Shown: positions 54,652 through 63,569 of the stretch, piece after piece
How the letters are laid out: the number at the start of each line of letters is the position of its first letter
Numbering within the stretch: the stretch's first letter is position 1
Origin: an uncultured Peptostreptococcaceae bacterium
GTDB lineage: Bacteria > Bacillota > Clostridia > Peptostreptococcales > Peptostreptococcaceae
Length of the DNA stretch: 64,000 nt
Assembly: GCA_947072565.1 (NCBI GenBank)
Contig: CAMTIM010000082.1
Span: 1-64,000 of the forward strand
Direction of reading: 5' to 3'
Notes under the pieces: model-generated
Told to the model about the DNA's origin: nothing
Seen by the model: only the letters and a program-made list of their open reading frames with translations
Databases searched by the model: none
Position numbers and translations under genes: made by a program

Positions 54652-54696
54652 CAGTTTATAATAGAAATATATATTATAAAAAAGGATGATTTGCAT

Positions 54697-55380
54697 ATGG
54701 ACATAAATGAAATAAAGGACATTCTTATATATGACTATATAAAGGATTACTTGAATGAAATATCTATTTTAAATGTAAAAAAGGGGCAATACATAACTCG
54801 TTCTAGTGAAAAGCTTGAAGAAATCTTTTATGTAGTGGATGGAAATGCTAAAGTAGAATGCATAACTAAGTCTGGGAAGAGTTTTTTAGTAGATGAACTT
54901 TGTGAAAATGAGTTTGTAGGTAAAATTAGTTATATGTATGAGCAAAATCTATTTTGTGATATTGTTGCTACAAGTGATTCTACAATACTAAGGATAAGTA
55001 AAAGTACTTTTAAGAAATTGGAAAAGAATCCAGAGTTTTTGAAACTGTTTTTATTCAAAACTAGTAAGAGAATATATTATATGTACAAGAAGTTAATGAT
55101 GAAGGATTTGTTTAGACTTGAAGAAACATTTGCTTTTCATATCTTAGAAAACTCTGAAAACGATGTTTTTAAATTTGTAAGTATGTATAATCTTTGCAAA
55201 GTAATGTCTGTTAGTAGAAAACAGCTATATAATGTGATAAATAGTTTTATAGAAAAGGATTATATAAGAAAAGACAAAACATCACTTATTATTTTAAATA
55301 GGGATTGTTTATATGAATTGTCTACAGCTGTAAGAGAAATTAATGAAGTAAATGATTGTGATTTTAAATTTGATATATAA
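54697..55380 (+). CDS. Crp/Fnr-family regulator next to hpdBCA
   Basis: A 227-residue regulator. The N-terminal cyclic-nucleotide-binding-like barrel (about 20-120; FYVVDGNAKVECITKSGKSF) precedes a long dimer helix and a C-terminal helix-turn-helix around YNLCKVMSVSRKQLYNVINS. No Fnr-type Cys cluster is present. A TTG two codons upstream is in frame, but AAAGGATG is better spaced for this ATG. The position just after hpdA and the class II-like palindrome before hpdB suggest it activates hpdBCA, possibly with an aromatic acid as ligand; this is inference. Confidence 0.85.
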   Translation: MDINEIKDILIYDYIKDYLNEISILNVKKGQYITRSSEKLEEIFYVVDGNAKVECITKSGKSFLVDELCENEFVGKISYMYEQNLFCDIVATSDSTILRISKSTFKKLEKNPEFLKLFLFKTSKRIYYMYKKLMMKDLFRLEETFAFHILENSENDVFKFVSMYNLCKVMSVSRKQLYNVINSFIEKDYIRKDKTSLIILNRDCLYELSTAVREINEVNDCDFKFDI

Positions 55381-55400
55381 ATTAATATATTAAATTTATA

Positions 55401-55448
55401 AAAGCACTGAATTTGAAGGCCTAGGCTATCAAATCAGTGCTTTTTTTA
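55401..55448 (+). terminator. Terminator, fourth copy of the repeat-RNA terminator
   Basis: AAAGCACTGA pairs with TCAGTGCTTT, followed by T7. The hairpin, including the inner TTTGAAGGCCTAGGCTATCA region, is almost identical to the terminators of the RNA units at 36.5-38.4 kb. Confidence 0.92.
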
Positions 55449-55536
55449 TAATTATAATAAATTTGGAATATATACAAGCATAAAAACATATAGATATATA
55501 TAAGTTTTAAAGCAAATTTACGAAGGGGATGAGTGT

Positions 55537-58245
55537 GTGGGGTATTACAGTAAAACTACTAATGAAACCTTAAAATATCTAAAAGTAAATCCTGAAGTTG
55601 GATTAAGTACTAGTGATGTAGAAAAAAGAAGACAAGAATATGGTTACAATGAATTTGAAATCAAGAAAGGAAAACCGTTAATAGAATCAATAAGTGACAG
55701 TGTTATGGAACCTATGATATTAATTTTATTAGGTGCAGCAGTGATAAGTGCATTTGTAGGTGAAGTTCATGACGCTTTTGGAATTTTAGGAGCGGTAATT
55801 TTAGGACTATCTATAGGTGCTGCAACAGAAAGTAAATCCAAAAAAGCAGCCCAGGCCTTATCAAAATTAACAGATAATATAGAAGTAAAAGTATTGAGAA
55901 ATGGAAAAATACATCAAATATCCAAAAGAGATTTAGTACCTGGCGATATTGTTTATATAGAAAGTGGGAATATGATACCTTCAGATGGTAGACTTATTCA
56001 GTCTATTAACTTGAAGCTAAGAGAGGACATGCTTACAGGTGAATCTGCGGATGTTTTAAAAAATGCAGACAAGGTAATAAAACAAGAACATATACCAGCA
56101 GAACAAATTAATATGGTATTTGGAGGAACTCTTGTAGCTTACGGAAGAGGAATTATGGTTGTAACAAGCACTGGAGATAAAACAGAAATGGGGCAAATAG
56201 CACAACATATAGGAGACAATGATATTCAAACTCCTCTTCAATTAAAGCTTGGTAAATTAGGAGCAAAGATAGCTATTATTTCAGGAATTATAGCATTTTT
56301 ACTTTGTGTCCATATGATTGTAAAAATGAATTTAAATGGAACTATAAAGTTAAATACTTCAGGGATAATACCATTTTTAAAATCACTAGAACCAGCAAAA
56401 GATGCGTATATGGTTTGTATAGCATTAATTGTAGCAACTGTACCAGAAGGTTTGCCAACTATGGTAAACATAACATTAGCTATAACTATGCAAAAGATGG
56501 CTAAGATAAATGCTTTAGTAACTAAAAAAGAAGCTTGCGAAACTATAGGGTGCGTATCAGTAATTTGTTCTGATAAAACTGGAACATTAACTCAAAATAA
56601 AATGATGGTAGAAGTTGCTTATATAGATGGAGAATATGTTGATAGTAGTAAGTATAATAGTAGTAGTTACTTTGAAGAAAACTGTATAGTCAACTCAACA
56701 GCTGACATTGAAAAAGAGGACAAAGACTATAAATACATAGGTAGTGCAACTGAATGTGCATTGCTTTTATATCATAGAAATAGAGATTATAACAAATTTA
56801 GAAAAGAAATTAACTTAGTATCACAAGTTCCTTTTAGTTCAGACAAAAAGAGAATGTCATCTTTGATAGATACAGATGAAAATGGAGTATTTTTAAGTAA
56901 AGGAGCTCCAGAAGTTTTACTAGATAAATGTGTATATATGCAAAAGGGTAAAACTGTAGTACCTATGACACCTCAGATTAAAAGAGAAATACTTAGTGAA
57001 ATTAGAAAACTTCAAGTTAAGTCCATGAGAACTTTAGGATTTGCTTATAAAAAAATAGATAAATCATCAATGCAAGTTGCGGCAACTTATGAAGGAGAAA
57101 TTTCTAGTAGTTTTAATTTAGACACTTATGAAAGATATAAAGATTTAGTATTTTCGGGCTTTGTTGGTATAGTAGACCCTCTAAGAGAAGGTGTAAAAGA
57201 ATCTATCCAAGTGGCTTACGATGCAGGTGTAAAAGTTAAGATGCTTACAGGAGATAATATAAACACAGCAAAGGCTATAGGAGAAGAAATAGGTCTTTTA
57301 TATGATGGTAAAAAAGCAGTAGAAGCAACTTATATAGATTTATTGTCAGATGAAGAATTAAGAAAAGAAATAAATGATATCTCTATTGTAGCAAGATCTA
57401 AGCCAGATACGAAAATGAGGATAGTACAAGCACTCCAAGCTAACTCAGAGGTAGTAGCAGTTACTGGAGATGGTATAAATGATGCCCCAGCTTTAAGTAA
57501 AGCAGATGTTGGAATTTCAATGGGAATATCAGGAACTGAGGTTTCAAAAAATGCATCAGATATAATACTTACAGATGATAGTTTTAGTACTATAGTTGAC
57601 GGTATAAAGTGGGGAAGGGGTATATATGAGAACTTCCAACGATTTATACAATTTCAACTTACTGTTAATATAGTAGCTTTTATGATAGCTGTAATGTCTC
57701 AAGTTATGGGTAGGGAGATGCCATTTACTACAATACAACTATTATGGGTAAATATAATAATGGATGGACCACCTGCATTAGCTTTAGGGTTAGAACCTGT
57801 TAGAGATTATGTTCTTAAAAGAAAACCAATTAAAAGAAAAGCAGGTATTATAGCAAGAAGTATGTTAGTAAATATAATTATAAATGCAGCGCTTATAATA
57901 TCAATAGTAAATCTTCAATCATTTTTTAATGTGTTAGATGCTACTTCAAAAGAACAAGGAACTGTAGTATTTTCAGTTTTCGCTTTTAGTGCATTGTTCA
58001 ATGCTTTGAGTTGTAGGGAGTTTGGACTTAATAGTATAATACCAAATTTCTTTAAAAATAAACTAGCTTTATATGTCATTTTTATAACTGGTATAGTACA
58101 AGTTGTATTTACACAAGTTTTTAAAAGCTTCTTTAACTCAGTAGCTTTAAGTGGATTTATGTGGATGAAGATAATACTACTTTCATCAATGGTACTTATA
58201 TTAAATGAAACGCTTAAATTTATTCTTAGAAAAGTAAAAAAATAA
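55537..58245 (+). CDS. P-type Ca2+-transporting ATPase
   Basis: A 902-residue P2-type pump that probably exports Ca2+. Seen in order are the N-terminal cation ATPase segment (about 1-70), LTGESADV in the actuator domain, M4 VATVPEGLPT (ion-binding Glu), phosphorylation motif SDKTGTLTQ, KGAPEVLL in the nucleotide domain, MLTGDN and VTGDGINDAPALSKADVG, then six C-terminal helices with NIIMDGPPALALG. These match the SERCA/PMR1 group. It starts at GTG behind GAAGGGGA. It stands alone. Confidence 0.93.
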   Translation: MGYYSKTTNETLKYLKVNPEVGLSTSDVEKRRQEYGYNEFEIKKGKPLIESISDSVMEPMILILLGAAVISAFVGEVHDAFGILGAVILGLSIGAATESKSKKAAQALSKLTDNIEVKVLRNGKIHQISKRDLVPGDIVYIESGNMIPSDGRLIQSINLKLREDMLTGESADVLKNADKVIKQEHIPAEQINMVFGGTLVAYGRGIMVVTSTGDKTEMGQIAQHIGDNDIQTPLQLKLGKLGAKIAIISGIIAFLLCVHMIVKMNLNGTIKLNTSGIIPFLKSLEPAKDAYMVCIALIVATVPEGLPTMVNITLAITMQKMAKINALVTKKEACETIGCVSVICSDKTGTLTQNKMMVEVAYIDGEYVDSSKYNSSSYFEENCIVNSTADIEKEDKDYKYIGSATECALLLYHRNRDYNKFRKEINLVSQVPFSSDKKRMSSLIDTDENGVFLSKGAPEVLLDKCVYMQKGKTVVPMTPQIKREILSEIRKLQVKSMRTLGFAYKKIDKSSMQVAATYEGEISSSFNLDTYERYKDLVFSGFVGIVDPLREGVKESIQVAYDAGVKVKMLTGDNINTAKAIGEEIGLLYDGKKAVEATYIDLLSDEELRKEINDISIVARSKPDTKMRIVQALQANSEVVAVTGDGINDAPALSKADVGISMGISGTEVSKNASDIILTDDSFSTIVDGIKWGRGIYENFQRFIQFQLTVNIVAFMIAVMSQVMGREMPFTTIQLLWVNIIMDGPPALALGLEPVRDYVLKRKPIKRKAGIIARSMLVNIIINAALIISIVNLQSFFNVLDATSKEQGTVVFSVFAFSALFNALSCREFGLNSIIPNFFKNKLALYVIFITGIVQVVFTQVFKSFFNSVALSGFMWMKIILLSSMVLILNETLKFILRKVKK

Positions 58246-58266
58246 ATAAGAATTAAAATAATTAGT

Positions 58267-58313
58267 TATTCAAAGGTCAAGTTTAATACATAATTATTTA
58301 TGACCTTTGAATA
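58267..58313 (+). terminator. 13-bp hairpin after the Ca2+ ATPase
   Basis: TATTCAAAGGTCA pairs perfectly with TGACCTTTGAATA across a 21-base loop. There is no T tract, so its role as a terminator is uncertain. Confidence 0.45.
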
Positions 58314-58390
58314 CTACAGCTATAGATGATATAATTTATGTGATATATTCTATATAATAATATAAATTATTAAAATAAGGGGTGTTATTT

Positions 58391-58444
58391 ATGCAAAATA
58401 AATTAGTACTAGTTATTGTTCCAGGCTCTAAGCAAAGACTGTAA
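58391..58444 (+). CDS. Possible 17-residue leader peptide
   Basis: AAGGGGTG is well spaced before an ATG encoding MQNKLVLVIVPGSKQRL, then a stop. The last codons form the first arm of two competing hairpins, the arrangement of a leader peptide in translation-controlled attenuation. It could also be a gene remnant. Confidence 0.4.
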   Translation: MQNKLVLVIVPGSKQRL

Positions 58445-58518
58445 TACACATACAGAACTAAACTTTGTTTGGAGCCAAAACTAAACTTTGGTTAAGTGGT
58501 TTTGTGCAGTCTTTGCTT
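58424..58518 (+). promoter_or_regulatory. Mutually exclusive hairpins (possible attenuator)
   Basis: GGCTCTAAGCAAAG can pair with CTTTGTTTGGAGCC (58463-58476, G-T pairs allowed). The overlapping AAGCAAAGACTG pairs perfectly with CAGTCTTTGCTT (58507-58518). The two cannot form together. A direct repeat, ACTAAACTTTG, also occurs twice inside. The CD3324-type gene starts 40 bases on. Confidence 0.45.
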
Positions 58519-58557
58519 CATTATTTACGAACAAAAAAGTAGATAGGAGCGAGAGTC

Positions 58558-58833
58558 ATGAAATATGAAAAAGCACAAAATATATTACCACAAGATGTTG
58601 TTGAATTAATTCAAGAATATATAGATGGTGGATATTTATATATACCTAGAAAGTCTAGTAATAAAAAATCTTGGGGCGAGGATAGTGGAACTAAGCACGA
58701 TTTAAAGAAAAGAAATGTAGAGATTTTTAACAAATACAAAAACGGGATATCTGTTAAAGAACTTACTAACTACTACTACCTTACTGAAAATAGTATTAGA
58801 AGAATTATTAGACAAGAAAAACAAATAGTATAA
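58558..58833 (+). CDS. CD3324-family small HTH protein
   Basis: A 91-residue protein of the family named after C. difficile CD3324. The N-terminus, AQNILPQDVVELIQEYIDGG with YLYIP, is characteristic, followed by a basic Lys/Ser-rich stretch. A C-terminal Mor-like helix-turn-helix (GISVKELTNYYYLTENSIRRII) suggests DNA or RNA binding. Function unknown. TAGGAG precedes the ATG and a strong terminator follows. Confidence 0.82.
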   Translation: MKYEKAQNILPQDVVELIQEYIDGGYLYIPRKSSNKKSWGEDSGTKHDLKKRNVEIFNKYKNGISVKELTNYYYLTENSIRRIIRQEKQIV

Positions 58834-58880
58834 ACAAAGTGCCTTAGATAATTATAATTATTTAAGGCACTTTGTTTATA
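58832..58880 (+). terminator. Terminator after CD3324-type gene
   Basis: AAACAAAGTGCCTTA pairs perfectly over 15 bases with TAAGGCACTTTGTTT. Confidence 0.85.
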
Positions 58881-58985
58881 TTAGTTAAAATCCACATTAC
58901 TACAGAAACATTTGTAAACTTGGTTATTGTATTTTTAAATGCTATGATTTTAATATGAAATTAAAGCAAGAAAAGAGGAATTAAA

Positions 58986-60533
58986 ATGAGCATTTTAACA
59001 GTTGAAAATATGAGCCACGGGTTTGGAGATAGAGATATATTTAAAAATATATCATTTAGATTATTAAAAGGAGAACATGTAGGACTTGTGGGAGCAAATG
59101 GTGAAGGTAAATCAACTTTTATGAATTTAATCACAGATAAAATAATACCTGACAGTGGAAATATAAATTGGAACAGTAAAATAAGTGTTGGATATTTAGA
59201 CCAACACACCAATCTTAAAGAAGGAAAAACTATAAGAGATACTTTAAAAGAAGCATTTAAGAGTCTATTTGATATGGAAAGTGAACTTAATAATATATAT
59301 AATAAAATGTCTTCAATGGATATAGAAGAAATTACAAAAGCCATTGAAAAAACTACTGACTTACAAGAAATTTTAATTAATAATGAATTTTATATCATAG
59401 ATTCCAAAGTAGAATCAGTAGCACTTGGTTTAGGTCTTAGAGATATTGGATTAGATAAAGATGTTTCAAAATTAAGTGGAGGTCAAAGAACTAAAGTATT
59501 ATTAGCAAAACTACTTTTAGAGACGCCAGATGTATTACTATTAGATGAGCCTACTAACTATTTAGATGAAGAACATATACAATGGTTAAAAAAATATTTA
59601 CAAACTTATGAAGAAGCATTTATATTAATATCTCATGATTTAGATTTTCTAAATAGTGTTGTAGATATAGTATGCCATCTTGAAAATAAATCACTAACTA
59701 GATATGTCGGGAATTATGAAAATTTCACAAAGGTATATGAAGCCAACAAGCTTCAATTAAGAGCGGATTATAATAGACAGCAAGTAGAAATTTCTAAGTT
59801 AGAAGACTATATTGCAAAAAATAAATCGAGAGCATCAACAAGTGGTATGGCAAAATCGAGACAGAAAAAACTAGATAAAATTGATAGAATAGAAATATCA
59901 AAACATAAGCCAAAACCAAAATTTAAATTTATGGAGTCTAAACAATCAGGCAGGATTATATTTGAGACAAAAGACTTAATTATAGGATATGATAAGCCTT
60001 TAACTAAACCTATTAATATAAAAATGGAAAAGGGAGCAAAGATAGCTATAATTGGTTCAAATGGAATAGGAAAGACGACCCTTTTAAAAAGCTTAATAGG
60101 AATTAATAAACCTATAAGTGGAACTATAAAACTTGGAGAACATCAAGAAATTCAATATTTTGAACAAGAAATAAAAATGGAAAATGATAATACTGCTTTA
60201 GAAGAAATCTGGAGTGAATTTTATAAATGTAATAGATATGAAATTAGAAGCATGCTAGCTAGATGTGGGCTAACTAATGAGCATATAGATAGCAAAGTGA
60301 GTATGCTAAGTGGTGGAGAACAATCAAAGATTAGGTTATGCAAGGTTATGAATATACCTAGTAATATATTGATTTTAGATGAACCAACAAATCACTTAGA
60401 TATAGATGCAAAAAATGAATTGAAAAGAGCATTAAAAGAATATAGCGGAAGTTTAATTTTAGTATGCCATGAACGTGATTTTTATAAGGATATTGTAAGT
60501 GATGTATTAAACTGTGAAAAATTTAAAATATAA
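58986..60533 (+). CDS. ABC-F family ATPase
   Basis: A 515-residue soluble protein with two ABC ATPase domains and no membrane segment. Domain 1 has GANGEGKST, LSGGQRTKV and LLLDEPTNYLD. The interdomain linker (about 245-310) contains basic KSRASTSGMAKSRQKKLDKI. Domain 2 has GSNGIGKTT, LSGGEQSKI and LILDEPTNHLD. ABC-F proteins act on the ribosome; some rescue stalled complexes and others protect from antibiotics. The sequence alone does not separate housekeeping from resistance members. Confidence 0.93.
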   Translation: MSILTVENMSHGFGDRDIFKNISFRLLKGEHVGLVGANGEGKSTFMNLITDKIIPDSGNINWNSKISVGYLDQHTNLKEGKTIRDTLKEAFKSLFDMESELNNIYNKMSSMDIEEITKAIEKTTDLQEILINNEFYIIDSKVESVALGLGLRDIGLDKDVSKLSGGQRTKVLLAKLLLETPDVLLLDEPTNYLDEEHIQWLKKYLQTYEEAFILISHDLDFLNSVVDIVCHLENKSLTRYVGNYENFTKVYEANKLQLRADYNRQQVEISKLEDYIAKNKSRASTSGMAKSRQKKLDKIDRIEISKHKPKPKFKFMESKQSGRIIFETKDLIIGYDKPLTKPINIKMEKGAKIAIIGSNGIGKTTLLKSLIGINKPISGTIKLGEHQEIQYFEQEIKMENDNTALEEIWSEFYKCNRYEIRSMLARCGLTNEHIDSKVSMLSGGEQSKIRLCKVMNIPSNILILDEPTNHLDIDAKNELKRALKEYSGSLILVCHERDFYKDIVSDVLNCEKFKI

Positions 60534-60645
60534 AAATTAAGTACCGTTTATGAAATTTTATAGAATTTCTAAGAGCTGTTCTAGATATAGATAAAAATTT
60601 AATACGGTTATTAATTCAATAAATTCTTGAGGTTGACTTAGTATG

Positions 60646-60675
60646 CTAGTTGTCGGCAAAAACATACTAGTTGTC
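60646..60675 (+). promoter_or_regulatory. LytTR-type direct repeat
   Basis: CTAGTTGTC occurs twice with a 21-base period (12-base spacer), the geometry of LytTR-family binding sites such as those of AgrA and VirR. A response regulator of that type is coded 3 kb downstream, after the permease gene. Confidence 0.65.
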
Positions 60676-60701
60676 TTACTTATATTGAACAAAAACTTCT
60701 A

Positions 60702-60739
60702 AAATGCTACTTTTTATAATAATAAGGTAGCATTTTTTT
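60702..60739 (+). terminator. Terminator-like hairpin inside the permease leader
   Basis: AAATGCTAC pairs with GTAGCATTT, followed by a T tract. A TATAAT (60715-60720) lies in the loop, so it may be the -10 for the permease, in which case only half of the hairpin would be in that transcript. Confidence 0.6.
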
Positions 60740-60763
60740 ATACAAGAAGGGGGAGGCAAAGTT

Positions 60764-63331
60764 TTGACTACATTTAAACTAGCAATATCGTATATGAAAA
60801 AACAAAGAGGAAAAACACTAGCACTATTATCGTGTATTGTACTTTCGGTGATGCTTATTTTTTCTATGATTGTAATTAGGGATTCTGGATATGATTGCCA
60901 AATAAAAGAGGCTAAAGATGTACATGGCGACTATCATGTAGAGTTTGGGGGTATTGATAAGGATAAAGTACAAGGTCTTACAGATGAAAAAGATATATCA
61001 AAGTTAAACACTTCAAAAGAACTATGTGAAACAGTCGACAAAAAAAGTGGTGTTAGGCTTGATTTAAATTCATTTGACAAAGGGTTTATAAGTTCTTTTG
61101 GATACAAGACAGAGGGAAGAGAACCAATAAAGAACGGAGAAATAGTAATAGAAAAAGAAGCTGCAAGTCAGATGGGAATATCTAACCCGTTAAATAAAAA
61201 TATAGACTTGATGCTTTTAAATCAGTATCTTGATAACAATGGAATTAACCAGATAGATAGTGCTAATAAAACATTCAAAATAGTTGGTTTAATAGAAAAA
61301 CCAGATAAGTATTATGATACATCGGGCTTTGGTAAGATACTTAGAGCTTTTGTTCATAAGGATTCTAAGTTGCCGATAAAAGTAAAAGATACATATACGG
61401 GAACAATATACCTTAAGTCAGAGGAAAATGTGTCTCAATTTATAACTAAAATGATAAAAAAATTAGATACTAATTCAATAAATCTACAGGAAAATATTGA
61501 GGTTTACTCAGCAAAGCGATTCAAACAAGCTTCAACATTAAGCAAAGAAAATATTATAAGATTAGTGCTTTTAGTCGTTGTATCAACTATTGTAATATAC
61601 AACATCTTCAATATTATTTTTCAAGATATGATTAGGCAAATAGGTCTTATGAGATCTATTGGGATGTCAAATAAAAAAATAAATAGCATATTTATTATTA
61701 TGAGCTTTATTTATATAATTTTAGGAACCCTAATAGGGATAGTATTTGGAATTATTTTTTCATATGTTGGTTTAAGGGTAGTGTATGGATATAGTTCTGT
61801 GTTAACTATACAAAAACTTAGTATAATATGCTCTTTTTTAGTTTCAATTATATCAGTATCTCTTTCTAACTTTATAATAATTAAAAAATCTACTAAAATA
61901 CCTATAATCGAGGCTATAAGTGAAAGCGATAAGTATGAGAGAAAATCAAAGAACAACAATAAAAAGAAAGATGAGATAAGTAAAAATTTACTTATAAATA
62001 TAGCAACTAGAAATCTATGGAGAAATAAACCTAGAACAATATTGACAATAGTAGCAATTACTTTGGTTGGGACAATGTTTATATTAAATTTAGGTAGAAA
62101 TAGTTTGGTAAAAAATAATATGGCAGAAGGAATAATGAGTGGTTCAGCATCGATGTCATATGGAAGTGTAGATAAAACTGTTGAGGGTGATATTGTAAGT
62201 TCAGAACCTTTGTTTTATAATCTGCACAATAATTTAATACAAAAAGTTAAGAACATAGAAGGAGTAAGGTATATAGAACCACATTTTTATAATCCTAATG
62301 CTAATATTTTACTTTCTAAAGATAAGTTGTCAAAAGCTTATCAAGATGAATTAGATAGAATGGAGTCACTTTATCAAGTTAAATATAACAATGAGTATCC
62401 ACTTTTAATAAGAGGATATAGTGACGATATGTTGAAGCAAAGAAAAGGATTTATTGAAAAAGGGGAAAAAATACTAAGCCCTACATCTAATGAGCACAAG
62501 AAAATAATCTTAGTTAACAATACATACTCGAAAGTTACAAATTCTTTTGATACAAAGGTAATTAACGATGCGAAAATAGGAGATATTGTAGAAATAAAAC
62601 TCCCTGTATATAGAGATAGCGTTGAAAAATATGAAAACTTCAAAGTAGAGGTTGGAGCTATAATGAAAGAATCATACGCAGCAGGTCAGGATGGTAATAC
62701 ACAAGCTAGAGGAGTTCAAGTAATATTTAGGGAAAATGACTATAAAGAATTAACAGGTCAAAAAGAGTATAATAAGCTTTTCGTCATAGCTGAAAAAGGA
62801 CAGTTATATTCTGTAGAAAAAGAATTAAAAGAATTAACTAAGAATTATGGTTCTACAGAGATTAATGGAAAAGGAGAAGAACTAAAATTTATGGGAGCGC
62901 AACAAAGTTTAGAAGAGAAGCTTTCTGTAATATATCAGTTTTTGACTATATTAATACTTTCAGTGAATATTGTTTTTATTATGAGAAGTAATATTATTAC
63001 AAGAAGAAAAGAATTGGCAACATTAAGAGCAATTGGAATGAGCACGAAAAGTATAAAAAAAATCCTAATTATTGAAAGTCAACTATATGGAATGGTAGCT
63101 TCCATAATAGGGTCTGTGATTGCAACAGCTGATTATAATTACAACATAGTAAAGCTTAACAAACTTGTTTTTGCAGCTGGATATACTAGGACGGTAGACT
63201 ACAGTATTCCTTTGACTCAAATACTTATACTATTTGCAATTTTTATTGTTATGGGATTTATTTCTGTATATGTATCTAAAGATAAAATTGAAGGAACATC
63301 GATAACAGGGGTAATTTCACAAAATTACTAA
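60764..63331 (+). CDS. Large FtsX-type ABC permease
   Basis: An 855-residue permease with two FtsX units. TM1 is near 20-40, an extracellular domain spans about 42-265 and three helices lie near 268-375 with DMIRQIGLMRSIGMSNKK. A second unit starts near 430, with an extracellular part to about 720 and closing helices with ITRRKELATLRAIGMSTKS. It starts at TTG behind GGGGGAGG. No partner ATPase gene is adjacent upstream; it may lie past the window or act in trans. The LytTR-type regulator downstream suggests a peptide-responsive export module. Confidence 0.9.
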   Translation: MTTFKLAISYMKKQRGKTLALLSCIVLSVMLIFSMIVIRDSGYDCQIKEAKDVHGDYHVEFGGIDKDKVQGLTDEKDISKLNTSKELCETVDKKSGVRLDLNSFDKGFISSFGYKTEGREPIKNGEIVIEKEAASQMGISNPLNKNIDLMLLNQYLDNNGINQIDSANKTFKIVGLIEKPDKYYDTSGFGKILRAFVHKDSKLPIKVKDTYTGTIYLKSEENVSQFITKMIKKLDTNSINLQENIEVYSAKRFKQASTLSKENIIRLVLLVVVSTIVIYNIFNIIFQDMIRQIGLMRSIGMSNKKINSIFIIMSFIYIILGTLIGIVFGIIFSYVGLRVVYGYSSVLTIQKLSIICSFLVSIISVSLSNFIIIKKSTKIPIIEAISESDKYERKSKNNNKKKDEISKNLLINIATRNLWRNKPRTILTIVAITLVGTMFILNLGRNSLVKNNMAEGIMSGSASMSYGSVDKTVEGDIVSSEPLFYNLHNNLIQKVKNIEGVRYIEPHFYNPNANILLSKDKLSKAYQDELDRMESLYQVKYNNEYPLLIRGYSDDMLKQRKGFIEKGEKILSPTSNEHKKIILVNNTYSKVTNSFDTKVINDAKIGDIVEIKLPVYRDSVEKYENFKVEVGAIMKESYAAGQDGNTQARGVQVIFRENDYKELTGQKEYNKLFVIAEKGQLYSVEKELKELTKNYGSTEINGKGEELKFMGAQQSLEEKLSVIYQFLTILILSVNIVFIMRSNIITRRKELATLRAIGMSTKSIKKILIIESQLYGMVASIIGSVIATADYNYNIVKLNKLVFAAGYTRTVDYSIPLTQILILFAIFIVMGFISVYVSKDKIEGTSITGVISQNY

Positions 63332-63379
63332 TACATTTTGGGCAACAACTAAAAATTAATCTAATATCAGTATATGATA

Positions 63380-63408
63380 AAGAGATAGCAGTTAAGCTAT
63401 CTCTTATT
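63380..63408 (+). terminator. Intrinsic terminator after permease
   Basis: AAGAGATAGC pairs perfectly with GCTATCTCTT around a 6-base loop, followed by ATTTAT. Confidence 0.75.
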
Positions 63409-63569
63409 TATGTGTAAAAGATAATATGGCAGTAATAAGTATTTATTTTGAAGTATATTCTTTTTTTATGAAACTCACTTAAATTCAAATATGGTATAAT
63501 AATGTTTGAATTTATCAATAAAATAAATTTTAATAAGGCATAAGAAAAGACACTACATAAGGGGGGCTT

